Assembly: GCF_000208745.1 (NCBI RefSeq)
Contig: NC_030859.1
Location: 2,107,367-2,171,366 of the forward strand
Length of the DNA: 64,000 nucleotides
Direction of reading: 5' to 3'
Source of the DNA: Theobroma cacao
Lineage: Eukaryota; Streptophyta; Magnoliopsida; Malvales; Malvaceae
Under the pieces are notes generated by a model. It did no database searches. It saw nothing but the letters and a program-made list of their open reading frames with translations, and was not told the DNA's origin. Every line of letters starts with the position of its first letter. Positions within the stretch are counted from its first letter, which is position 1. The position numbers and the translations under genes are program-made. This document shows, piece after piece, positions 49,546-59,366 of this stretch.

Positions 49546-50769
49546 GTAATTTTTTAAAATGAAATTTCTTTTTTTTTTTTTGCTCCTTTTAAGATGAGGT
49601 TTTATAATATTTTAACTGAATTTTTTTGGCTTTTTTTATGCTCATTTTAAGGTAAGATTTTATAATCACATTTTAAAAAATATAAATTATATAAAAATAT
49701 GAAATTTAATAATTGTTGCATATTCAAATAAAAATTACTTATAATCAAATTTTAAAAAATATAAATTATATAAAAAATGAAATAAAAATGTCATATTTTA
49801 CTTAATTTTCTATGCTTTGTTCTGTTAATGCTCATTTTAAGATGAGATGCAGATTGCAGCCCCATCTACTGAGCTTTGTTTTGATGCAGAGAAACAAACT
49901 CCCACCTCATGACCTGCTTACATATTAACATGACCGTCTATTCATTACAACGTAAGAGGCTTGTTCATTTCTCTTCAGATTTTTTTTAAAAAAATTACTA
50001 TTATTATGGAAAAGATTATGAAGAGCAAAGTTGATCCTCAAAATAAGATTTGGTGTGTTGCGTTCACTGTTCCTCATCTCAAGAATGGGACATTTTGCAA
50101 TTTAGTAAGTGTGCTGCTGTATAGACAAAACTTTGCTATAAGTTTTAATCTTTGCTAGTTGTTGGCTTGGTAGAGGGCTCCTTGTCTAAATGTATACGTG
50201 CTCTATATATGTATGTAATCATACATTTGTTCTTGTGGAACACATATTGGTTGTTCCTTGTAGTGTTGCTTTCCTATGGGTGTGAAATGGTCTGGTCAAA
50301 GTTGAGTAATGTTGGTTCAGGACCTGATGAATGATGAGGATGAAAAGTTGAGAGAATGAAGAATGAGATGGGTAATGAAGTGTATACGGCAGTCACTTGG
50401 GCTATAAAGGAAATAAATGAATACCAATCCAAGTGGAAGGTACATAATTTCAGAATTGTGGAATTATGGACAAGGAGGAAAGGTAAGAGAGGGTGTCATG
50501 TATGTTTTCATGGTTTTGTTTCGTCTATGAGCTTTGATGCTATAGCTTTTCTTACCCTTTCTGCACTTTTTTCACTTTGGAAGCCATCAGCCTCTGGGGG
50601 AAATGTCTTTCTCTTCTTCTAACGTGGGACACTGCAGCCATCAGCTTCTTCAAATTTCTCTCTTGGTTTTAGGATGACCATCTATTCATTGAAACATAAG
50701 AGGCTTGTTCATTTCTCTTCTTTGCGTTTTGCTTAGCCTTTTGCAACATTTGTGGATGGTCACCATGTA

Positions 50770-51185
50770 GATAGATGATTGCCCACATAGCTGCATGGGC
50801 TGAGGTTTCATCACCAGAAAACAACAACACGAGCAGTAAAATCGATTATATCCTCATCTTCAATTTCCATGAGTCGATCAACCATTTCTCTCTTTTCATT
50901 TGGGTTATTAAATTTGACTCTTGGCTCTCCTCTCACATCCACAACACCTTGAAGGATCTTAACCAGCAGCATTTCCCTTGCCTGATACGTGGGAGATGAA
51001 GATGATATTCAAGTTTTGAGGAAGATGGAGGCAACTCTTAAACAGTTGAGAGCTTGAAGACGTACAAGCAATGGTGAGTTGCTGCAGGAGTCTGGGAAGT
51101 GTGCTCATTCTGGGATGAATATCTCAACGATCTCGACTTCTTTTCATCATAATTAGCATCGTTCCATTTGGGCATGCATGGGAAT
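50770..51185 (-). pseudogene. Exon-like block, array copy 2
   Basis: Homologous to 48953-49363. The part at about 50815-50985 stays open in the same frame with mostly conservative replacements, then ends in a stop right after ARVVVFW. The upstream part is shortened relative to copy 1. Confidence 0.4.
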
Positions 51186-51270
51186 ATTCATCTAACGCTG
51201 ACTCAACCCAATCTTAGCTTAAAGGGCATTCCCAATCATGGGAGTAATATAGGGGGTTTAGGGGAGTAAT

Positions 51271-51313
51271 ATCCCACATCACTCAGATACGTGACTATTA
51301 AATGCTTTATATA
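51271..51313 (+). promoter_or_regulatory. USE and TATA, U6-type Pol III promoter, array copy B
   Basis: USE ATCCCACATCA (51271-51281) and TTTATATA (51306-51313) are separated by exactly 24 bp, the same as in both U6 genes of this window. In plants this short spacing directs RNA polymerase III, while about one helical turn more gives polymerase II. The predicted initiation site is 24 bases past the TATA end, at a G (51337). Confidence 0.75.
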
Positions 51314-51336
51314 ATAGAGAGTACACTGCGATCGTT

Positions 51337-51428
51337 GTCTCCTCTAACGTGAGATGACGTGCGCACTCCAATACTTTGATAATTAAAATTAGTTGGACCG
51401 GGTTGGTTCAACCCGGTCTCACTTTTTT
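51337..51428 (+). ncRNA. Candidate Pol III small RNA, array copy B
   Basis: A predicted 92-nt transcript starting with GTCTCCTCTAACGTGAGATG at the position set by the promoter geometry. It ends with a 9-bp hairpin at 51396-51418 (GACCGGGTT, loop GGTTC, AACCCGGTC) and T6 at 51423-51428, as expected for Pol III termination. The sequence does not match U1-U6, U6atac, U3, MRP, 7SL or telomerase RNA motifs as I know them. GGTTCAACCC inside the hairpin resembles a B box, but no A box is present. A CTCA occupies the place of a CTGA seen in copies A and D. Confidence 0.55.
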
Positions 51429-52449
51429 GAGATTTTTTTAAATATTTTAAATGAAATTTCTTTACTTTTTTTTTTTAAATATTTTAAATGAAATTTCTTT
51501 ACTTTTTTTTATGTTCATTTCAAGATGAGATTTTGTAATCAAATTTTAAAAAATATGAAATTATGTGAAATTTAATAATTGTCTCATATACAAATAAAAA
51601 TTACTTATAATCAAATTTTTTATAATTGTTGCGTATACAAATAAAAATTACTTATAATCAAATTTTTTATAATTGTCTCATATACAAATAAAAATTAATA
51701 ATAATCAAATTTTAAAAAATATAAATTATATAAAAAAATGTCATTTTTTAACTGTATTTTCTTTGTTTTTTTTTTTTTGTTAATGCTCATTTTGAGCTGA
51801 GATGCAGATTGCAGCCTTATCTACTGACCTTTACTTTGATGAACACAAACAAACTCCCACCTCATGGCCTGCTTACTTACTAACATGACCATCTATTCAT
51901 TACACCATAAGAGCCTTGTTCATTTCTCTTCACAATTTTTCTTTTAAAAAAATTATTATTATTATGGAAAAGATTATGAAGAGCAAAGTTGATCCTTAAA
52001 ATAAGATCTGGTGTGTTGAGTTCACTGTTTATCATCTGAAGAAAGGGACCTTTTGCAATTTAATAAGTGTTGTGCTATTTAGACAAAACTTTGCTGTAAG
52101 TTTTAATCTTTGCTGGGTGTTGGTTGGATATGCATATGCAGTTCTTGTAGTAGGATCTGTAAGCTAATAAATTTCAAGTAGTCAATTGTTGCTGAGAATA
52201 TCCAGTTGCACTTATTGGTGTCAAGAGAATGGGAGAAGTTAGACGGTAAACCATTCTTTGAAGCAATGAAGATGAGGTAATAATGGGGAAGAAGCAGATG
52301 AGAGAGCCTCGCAACTTTGCTTATTGTGGAATGAATATCTCAAGGGGAAGAAGAATATCATTCAGGTCAATTTGTGCTGCTAGCCCCCCACGTGTATGGG
52401 TTCAATCAGGTTACATCCTTCTTCACGTCGTAGTTGAAACCAACGAAAT

Positions 52450-52614
52450 ATCCCACATCACTTAGCAATGTCATGTTAAATGCTTTCAATAAGAAAAGCA
52501 TGGCCCTGTGTTTGCTTTCGCAGACATAATTGGAAATTACCCATTTTCGTATTTTTATATACAAAATTGTTGGACCGGGTTGGTTCAACCTAATCAATCT
52601 GGTCTAACAGTTTT
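52450..52614 (+). pseudogene. Decayed small-RNA unit, array copy C
   Basis: The USE is intact (ATCCCACATCA, 52450-52460), but the TATA position reads TTTCAATA. The RNA 5' part has diverged, and the hairpin is interrupted by TAATCAATCT inserted before GGTCTAACAGTTTT. This looks like a dead copy. Confidence 0.5.
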
Positions 52615-52711
52615 GTGATTTTTTTACTGAATTTTCTTTTTTTTTGTGATTTTTTACTGAAATTTTTTACTTGTATTTGGTTATGAATTTAATCTATTTA
52701 AATAAAAATTA

Positions 52712-53032
52712 CTTATAAGTTTGTGAGGAAAAAAAACTAAAGAAATGATGAGGAAAAAAGAATGAAAGTGGGAAATAAGAACATTATTTTGTTATAAGGT
52801 TGTGAGAGAAAAAAATTAAAGAAATGATGAGAAAACAAGAATGAAAGAGGGAAATAAGAACATTAAAAAATATAAAATTATATCAAAAAATATGAAATTA
52901 TGTGAAATTGAATAATTTTAGTATCGATATAAATAAAAATCACTTATAAGTTTGTGAGAGAAAAAAATTAAAGAAACGATGAGGAAACAAGAATGAAAGT
53001 GGGAAATAAGAGCATTATTTTGTTTTATTGTT
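52712..53032. repeat. Tandem repeat, three ~75-80 bp units
   Basis: The unit TTGTGAG(G/A)(A/G)AAAAAAA.TAAAGAAA.GATGAG(G)AAA.AAGAATGAAAG.GGGAAATAAGA.CATTA occurs three times (about 52720, 52800 and 52960), the last after an AT-rich spacer. Confidence 0.75.
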
Positions 53033-53319
53033 TGTTATGTTATATGTTTAAGATAATCAAATTCGTAGAATTTTTTCAGCATATTCTTTTCCTAATAGCA
53101 TTGTTTACCATATTTATATCAACTTCTTTTGGTTTTGGTTTTGGCTTTTCAATTTGTGAAAGTGAAACTTTGGGTTTTCACTCTTTAAGGCCTTTCACTA
53201 CATGATTACATGAAAACAAATTTTAAAACAAGTCTTTGATAATAATGGGTTTTATTTTGTGTATGAGCTTTGATGCTATAGCTTTGATGTAATTATAATT
53301 TCTAGTGATAACATAAACA

Positions 53320-53625
53320 ACCCTTGGCTCTCCTCTCACATCCACAACACCTTGAAGGATCCTAACCAGCGGCATTTCCCTTGCCTGATACATCTATATG
53401 GGAGATGAAGACGATACACAAGTTTTGAGGAAGATGGAGGCAACTCTTAAAGAGTTGAGAGCTTGGAGATGTACAAGCAATGAACCAAAGTCTTATTGTA
53501 AGAGCAATGATGAGCTGCTGCAGGAGTCTGGGAAGTGTGCTCATTCTGGGATGAATATCTGAAGGATCCCCACTTCATTTCATCGCAATTGCATCGTTCC
53601 ATTTGGGCATGCATGGGAATATTCT
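53320..53625 (-). pseudogene. Exon-like block, array copy 3 (truncated)
   Basis: Homologous to the blocks at 48953-49363 and 50770-51185. Its start (in + coordinates) is truncated at about 53318, so only the first codons of the conserved part remain (AREMPLVRILQGVVDVRGEP). Confidence 0.4.
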
Positions 53626-53714
53626 ATCTCACAGACTCAACCCAATCTTAGCTTAAAAGGGCATTCCCAATCATGGGAGTAATATAGGAGCGTAATCAGG
53701 AGTAGGGGCATAAT

Positions 53715-53757
53715 ATCCCACATTACTCACGTATATTACTATCAAAGACTTTATATA
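53715..53757 (+). promoter_or_regulatory. USE and TATA, U6-type Pol III promoter, array copy D
   Basis: USE ATCCCACATTA (53715-53725) and TTTATATA (53750-53757), 24 bp apart, identical in geometry to both U6 genes and to copy B. The USE is identical to that of the first U6 gene. Confidence 0.75.
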
Positions 53758-53780
53758 ATAAAAATCCAGAATGCCCCTCC

Positions 53781-53858
53781 GTCATCTCGCGCACGTGAGA
53801 TGATGCATTACAACAACTTTGATATGGTTGGATCAGGATCAACCTGGTCTGACTTTTT
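53781..53858 (+). ncRNA. Candidate Pol III small RNA, array copy D
   Basis: A predicted 78-nt transcript beginning at the G 24 bases past the TATA end (GTCATCTCGCGCACGTGAGA) and ending in a hairpin at 53831-53849 (GATCAGG, loop ATCAA, CCTGGTC) and T5. Relative to copy B the stem has compensatory changes: pair 5 is A-U instead of G-C, and pair 3 is U.G instead of C-G. ATGATG near the 5' end and CTGA just before the T-run faintly resemble C and D boxes, so an atypical C/D RNA is one possibility. Confidence 0.55.
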
Positions 53859-54959
53859 CTGGTTTGAGGCTCATATTAAGATGAGATTTATAATAGTTTA
53901 CTTGAATTTTCTTTACTTTTTTTATGCTCATTTTAAGATGTGCGATTTTATAATCAAAAAATTTTTTTGGCTTTTATTATGCTCATTTTAAAATGAGATT
54001 TAATAATCAAATTTTTTAAAAAATATAACTTATATAAGAAAATATGAAATTATGTGAAATTTAATAATTGTCTCATATACAAATAAAAATTACTTATAAT
54101 CAAATTTTAAAAAAATATAAACTATATAAAAAAAACGAAATAAAAATGTCACTTTTTTACTGAATTTTGTTTGCTTTTTTTTTATGCTCATTCTAAGATG
54201 AGATTTTATAATCAAATTTTTTCTTTGCTTTCTTTTATTCTCATTTTAAGATGAGATTTTTATAATCAAATTTTAAAAAATACAAATTATATAAAAAAAT
54301 ATGAAATTTTGTGGAAATTTAATAATTATCACATATACAAATAAAAATTACTCATAATCAAATTACTCACCTTTTCCCACTTCACCTGCTTACATAGTAA
54401 CATGAGCCTTTATTAATCACAACATAAGAGGCTTGTTTAGTTCTGTTCTTTGCATGTTCTTCACCTGCTAACATACTAACATGAGCATCTATTAATCACA
54501 ACATAAGAGGCTTTTGTTTAGTTCTGTTCTTTGCATGTTCTAATGGCTGATGGATCAAGTTTCTTGATCATGGGGGCTGTTCGAACTAGTTACAAAAGAA
54601 TCAAATTTTTTTTAAAAAAATTGTTATTATGGAAAAGATTATGAAGAGCAAAGTTTGACTTCAACTATATATCCCACAAATACTCATGAAGAATGCTTGA
54701 CTTCCATGACCTACAACTATATCAGAAGGCAGCCCATTGCATGCCCATCGTTCATCTTCAACCATATGAACACAAGTCCTGTCACAAATTATATATACAT
54801 TAGCAGTATGATTGGAACAGGTTAGGGTCGAGTAGGTAAACCTGCTTAGGGAGCTTTGAATTGAAGAAACATTGGTATGAACCATATATGGCATGGATGA
54901 ACTATGTGAACTTGATGTGATAACATGAATATACTTAAAAAATGTGCGGAGTTTTATTC

Positions 54960-55215
54960 TCATTTCTCTTGTTTTGGATGTTGTAGGAAATAATCAACTG
55001 TGATGAGGTTTGCAAAGCTGTATCTAATGCATTGTTGGGATTGAATGAGTACAATGCAAGTGTGAGGTACATACTTCTCCAACTTTAGAACTTGAAAGAG
55101 AAAAGAAAAGCTAGCCTGAAAGAGCCAGTTGAGTGCATCATCCAAGAATTGAAGACCCAAACTATAGAAAGTGACAGAGCCATTATCTGCTTGGCCCTTG
55201 CTGATACTTCGGAAT
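54960..55215 (+). pseudogene. Possible gene fragment, unrecognised
   Basis: The plus-strand reading EIINCDEVCKAVSNALLGLN then EYNASVRYILLQL, a stop, then KASLKEPVECIIQELKTQTI and ESDRAIICLALAD looks like a helical protein piece broken by one stop. There is no family I recognise. Confidence 0.3.
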
Positions 55216-55592
55216 CAACCCAAAAATCACAAGCTGTAATTATCTAATTGCAAACTTGGGATCATCAAGTTATGTCAATATTCTTCTTCATTTTTCTTCA
55301 ACATTCAGGCTCTTTGACAATTGTTGCCATCTGTTACCAAAACTTGACCATAACTTAAAGCTACTTGCCCCATGAAAAATTTTTCCTTACCTCAGAAATA
55401 GTGATCAGCTGGGCTTTGATGTCTAGGACTCAGACCCATTCATCACGTTGAGACACGTCAACAGTCGACGTGTGGGTTTTACGCGAATTAACAGGGTCCT
55501 ACAACCTCAAAGCCCATGGTTTTTGTACCCTGTTTAAGACTCAACCAGCCCACTTGCAAGGTCTTAGTCAGTTTAGTCAGAATCCAACCAAA

Positions 55593-55635
55593 ATCCCACA
55601 TTAGTTAGGAACAGAACAGTAACAGGTTTTATATA
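55593..55635 (+). promoter_or_regulatory. USE and TATA of U6 gene 1
   Basis: USE ATCCCACATTA (55593-55603) and TTTATATA (55628-55635) with 24 bp between, then 23 bp to the U6 start. This is the canonical plant Pol III snRNA promoter. Confidence 0.92.
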
Positions 55636-55658
55636 GCAGAAATCAGCCACGCAAGTTT

Positions 55659-55678
55659 GTCCCTTCGGGGACATCCGA

Positions 55679-55710
<32 letters not shown>

Positions 55711-55760
55711 GGCCCCTGCGCAAGGATGACACGCACAAATCGAGAAATGGTCCAAATTTT
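55659..55760 (+). ncRNA. U6: U6 spliceosomal snRNA, gene 1
   Basis: A full-length 102-nt U6: 5' stem-loop GTCCCTTCGGGGAC, the ACAGAGA box that pairs with the 5' splice site, the AGC triad region in GATTAGCATGG, then CCCCTGCGCAAGGATGACAC and the TCGAGAAATGGTCC 3' end, followed by T7 for Pol III termination. It is the catalytic RNA of the spliceosome with U2. The promoter is complete, so the gene should be active. Confidence 0.97.
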
Positions 55761-55763
55761 TTT

Positions 55764-57460
55764 CTGATTTTTTTCCTGTATTTTTCCAGCCCTTTCCCTG
55801 TTTCCTTTACATTTTCATGTTCTTTTTGATGGGTCAGGTGTTAGAATTAGCTAAACAACTGATAAAGAGGCTCATGGTAGTTTAAATTCAGATAGGTCTG
55901 GCTTAGTTGATCTGTTTTCAGTGATTTGCAGGTGATCAATTCTCGGGTCATGCCAAAATTGTTTGCTTTCCCTGGATATGAAAGGGCATGGTTGATCCTT
56001 AATGCATGATGTGTTCTTCTACAAACTGATGCAGTAGCTGCAATCTATAAACTCGCACTCTTTGGGGTGTTTAATTTTCCTTGGTGGAAACTGGATTTCT
56101 GATATAAGAAATGACTTCTCTTACTAATCTAAGTACCCTTTCTTTAATTCTTTCTTTTGGATGGGATTGTGCTTGAATTAGTATGGTCTTTACACTTGAC
56201 TCTTGAGCTGAAGTCTTATAAATAGTGCTAAGTTGCTTATCTGATTGTTATTGGTGCTTGTCTCCTGCCATTTTAGGGTATAGAACATAGGGAAGATTCA
56301 AGGAAATAAAAGTAATGTGGAAACAGAGAAGTGCCCCCAAATTAATCAAGGTCTTCTGCAGGTTGAAAAATTAAGTTGCTAGTAAGCCAATGTGAAGGTT
56401 GAGACAGGCTGAATCTTCTTTAAATGGCAGCTAAATCCATTGTATCAACGATTCTTATAATCATGGTGAATCCTCTGAAAAGAAACATTTGCTGCTGCAT
56501 AATGGAACTTTTCTACCTCTTGGGTGTAAGCTGCACTTGTTTTAGTGCATCAACACACTCAGTTTATCAGGTCCAATTTTTGCAGCCAAATAGTATTGGT
56601 ATTAGTTGGATTTGCAACAGTATTTTTGTTTATACAGGCTTGATTCTTAATCACCCAAGGAAGGAGAGGATGCCGTTGCCATTGATTAGTCTGCATCAAG
56701 AGAAAGCAGCCAGACAAATTTTACTCATCGAGAAGGCAAAGTTTCCTCTTTCTTTTTTTGAGCAAAGCATGTTTAACAAGTGTTGTCTTCTGTTTTTGGT
56801 GGCATAAAAATGTTGAAGCACCTGCTCCTTTCAAACCTACTCAATTCAGATTGCAGCCCCACCAGGCCTGCTTGCATAGTAAAATGAGGCTTTATTAATT
56901 ACAACATAAAAGGATAGTTCAGTTCTGTTCTTTGCATGCTCCTGTAGCCCGGTTTGCCAAGTTTCTTGGAAAGTTTTTGAAAAGGGAAGAACAAACAATC
57001 AGAATTGTTTAAAAATATTATACCCATTAGCCTTGAAGTGTTAAATGCTGAAAATTTGAACCACGAAATTGGTGCCATAAGCCCATGTGCCATAAAGAAA
57101 TTCAATATAGGAGATTGAATGTGAAAGAAAAGTACTTTGGTATTTTCATTTCAAAATGATGTATTTATAGTACTAAAATTAAATGATAAAATAAGTTTGA
57201 AATGTAAGTAGTTATATATAAGATTTGAATATGTCATTCTTTGTACTTGTCTCTTATTTTTGAATTGAGCTTTATCTACATATTGTTATGTCATCCTTTG
57301 TGCTTGTCTCTTGTTCTTGGATTGAATTTTTTCTGTATGTTGATTGAGCTTTATTTGCATGTTGTTATGACATCCTTAGCACTTGTTTTGAGTTTTATCT
57401 GCATGTTGTGTTAACTGACTAGGATGACTAGGACAGGCTCTTTGGATGACTTGGACAAGT
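55764..57460. repeat. Downstream part of duplicated U6 segment, copy 1
   Basis: Matches 57654-58890 in long stretches, for example CAGTAGCTGCAATCTATAAA at about 56031, AGTATGGTCTTTACACTTGA at about 56181 and AAATGGCAGCTAAATCCATT at about 56421. It contains no credible gene; the frame at 56424-56807 is not conserved in the second copy. A remnant of the 48.7-54.7 kb array start occurs at about 56850-56945. A loose three-fold repeat of TTGTCTCTT..TTGAATTGAGCTTTAT..GCATGTTGTTATG lies at 57240-57415. Confidence 0.65.
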
Positions 57461-57481
57461 TTTAGTTGAAAGTAAACCAAA

Positions 57482-57524
57482 TTCCCACATTGCTTAGTTT
57501 CAGAACAATATAAGGCTTTATAAG
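57482..57524 (+). promoter_or_regulatory. USE and TATA of U6 gene 2
   Basis: USE TTCCCACATTG (57482-57492) and TTTATAAG (57517-57524), 24 bp apart and 23 bp before the U6 start. The first USE base is T instead of a purine, a mild deviation. Confidence 0.9.
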
Positions 57525-57547
57525 TGCAAAAGGGGGGAGCCTAGCTT

Positions 57548-57567
57548 GTCCCTTCGGGGACATCCGA

Positions 57568-57599
<32 letters not shown>

Positions 57600-57649
57600 G
57601 GCCCCTGCGCAAGGATGACACGCACAAATCGAGAAATGGTCCAAATTTT
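57548..57649 (+). ncRNA. U6: U6 spliceosomal snRNA, gene 2
   Basis: Identical to U6 gene 1 over all 102 nt as far as I can read, including the ACAGAGA box and the 3' end, followed by a T8 run. The upstream sequence differs from gene 1 except for the promoter elements, while the downstream flank is homologous. Confidence 0.97.
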
Positions 57650-57653
57650 TTTT

Positions 57654-58890
57654 TCTGATTTTTCCCTGTAATTTCTCCCCTCCTTCATTCTGCAGTCTCA
57701 CAAGTCTCTTCCATCTCTTTCTCTGTCTGGATATGTTGATTATTCTGCATTTTTCCAGGTCTCTTCTATCTCTTTCTCTGTTTTCTTTTCATCTTCATGT
57801 TTATTTTCACGTTCATTTTGATGGGTTTGGTCAATAGTCCGTTATACTTCAGATGTTAGAATATGCTAATTAAGTCTGGATCTGTTGATCTTTTTATAGA
57901 GTTGTAGGTGGTCAATTCTGTGTATCATGCCAAAATTTTTTGCTTTCCCTGGAAATTAAAGGGCATGGTTGATCTATGATGCGTAATGTGTTTTTCTACA
58001 AACTGATGCAGTAGCTGCTATCTATAAACTCCCACTTTATGGGTGTTCAATTTTCCTTGGGCGGTGTTCATAATATCTTGATGCAGTTAAGTGTGTATGG
58101 AGGTATAAGAGGGGAAAACAGTCCAAGAGGTTTTGTTTGCTTTTCTTACATGTCCTGCTTTCCTGAGGTTTTCTGATTGATTCCTGGTTTGGGTCATTTG
58201 TAGGCTTCTGGTGTCTTTTGATTGCATTTTCTTGTGAATTGAGAACTTAAATGCTGTGTGATGTTTTGTTTCTCAGGGCTTTGACCATGGCTGTTTTTGG
58301 TAAGCCGGTCTTCTGGCAGTTTCTTGACTGAAAATCTCTCAGTTGAGTACTGCTTCTTTTGTATGTAAAGAGTTCTTGATGCAATGAATCTTCTTTAATT
58401 TTCAAAAAAAAAAAAATCCCTTGATAGAAACTGGATTTATGATACAGGAAATGACTTCTCTTACTAATCTAAGTACCCTTTCTCTTATTCTTTGTTTCGG
58501 TTGAGATTGTGCTTGAGTAAGTATGGTCTTTACACTTGACTCTTGAGCTGAATCCTTATAAATAGTGCTTAATTGCTTATATTTGCTAGTCATTGGTGCT
58601 TGTCTCCTGTCATTTTATGCTATAGAACATAAGGAAGATTCAAGGAAATGATGTATAATGGAAACAGAGAAGTGCCCCCAAATTGATCAAGCCTTCTGCA
58701 GCTCCACTAATTGGCTGCAAAATTATGTTGCTAGTAAGTAATTTGGAGCCAGTGTGAAGGTTGAGACAAAGAGGCTGAAGCTTCTTTAAATGGCAGCTAA
58801 ATCCATTCTATCAACGATTCTTATAATCATGTTGAATCCCATTGAAAGAATTTGCTGCTTGATGGAACTTTTCTACCTCTTGTGATGAAT
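57654..58890. repeat. Downstream part of duplicated U6 segment, copy 2
   Basis: Homologous to about 55764-56530, but carries an extra 356-bp poly(A)-tailed block (58061-58416). The alignment of the two copies resumes at TAGAAACTGGATTTATGATA, as in copy 1 TGGAAACTGGATTTCTGATA. Confidence 0.7.
58061..58416 (+). mobile_element. Poly(A)-tailed retroposon insertion in the second U6 segment
   Basis: Copy 1 reads straight from TTTTCCTTGG into TGGAAACTGG. Copy 2 has 356 bp in between that end in A13 (58404-58416). Flanks TTCCTTGG (58053-58060) and TCCCTTGA (58417-58424) are compatible with a short, diverged target-site duplication. The insert ends TGAATCTTCTTTAATTTTC before the A-run, like a message 3' end or a LINE/SINE tail. 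No protein domain is visible. Confidence 0.65.
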
Positions 58891-59366
58891 TCTGTCTTGG
58901 TGTCCTCTGTAACGAACTCACCTAATAATGGATTATTCCCCAAGGGCAGAGTAGCTGGAACAATCTATCTTTAGAATAAGAATTTTATTTTTCTTTTGAG
59001 ATAAATGCTGTTTTCATATGAAGGAAATCCCATGCCTTACACCATGAGAATAGTGGGTTATTCAAATTGATTGAACAGTCTTGATATTGCATTCCTGGAA
59101 AATCCCATGCCTTATAATATGAGATTAATGGTTTTCATATGAAGAAAATCCCATAATTCAGTCAGTCATATTGATTGAACAGTCTTTGATACTGCAACCC
59201 TGGAAACATGTCAATGAATATTTCTCTTGAATTCATGCATGCAGTTGTAGTATTTGGCCACTAAGATGAGTAGAAAGTTGAAGGAGGTGAAACAGTGCCA
59301 TGTTCTTGCAACTCAAATGACTGTTATTTCTGAATCTTGGAACTTCAAAGTTGAGTAGAAGTTTTT
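58891..59366. other. Intergenic DNA
   Basis: No gene seen. A short phrase of the form AATCCCATGCCTTA..ATGAGAATAGTGG recurs (59027-59055 and 59099-59130). The right end will contain the 3' UTR of the RING gene. Confidence 0.45.

Larger units (their letters stand above)
48700..54660. repeat. Degenerate local tandem array (units of ~1-2 kb)
   Basis: Landmarks recur in the same order. ATGCAGATTGCAGCC starts units at 48715, 49848 and 51802; ACATAAGAGGCTT follows. GGATGGTCA..ATGTAGATAGATGATTGCCCACATAGC occurs at 48900 and 50754. An exon-like block on the minus strand occurs at about 48950-49360, 50810-51180 and 53320-53620. A U6-like promoter plus hairpin lies at about 49390-49545, 51271-51428, 52450-52614 and 53715-53858. 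Then an AT-rich tail with TGCTCATTTTAAGATGAGATTTTATAATC follows. ATTATGGAAAAGATTATGAAGAGCAAAGTT occurs at about 50004, 51961 and 54623. Units are diverged and partly deleted or inserted, so this is an old, locally amplified segment that abuts the duplicated U6 genes. Confidence 0.75.

Noticed and set aside
51396..51418. tRNA-like B box (GGTTCAACCC) indicating a tRNA-derived SINE
   Set aside because: There is no A box at the right distance. The motif is the loop and arm of a hairpin that covaries between copies, and the promoter is upstream (USE and TATA).
56424..56807. 127-codon plus frame in the first U6 segment
   Set aside because: The duplicated region at 58790-58890 does not keep the frame, and no domain is visible.
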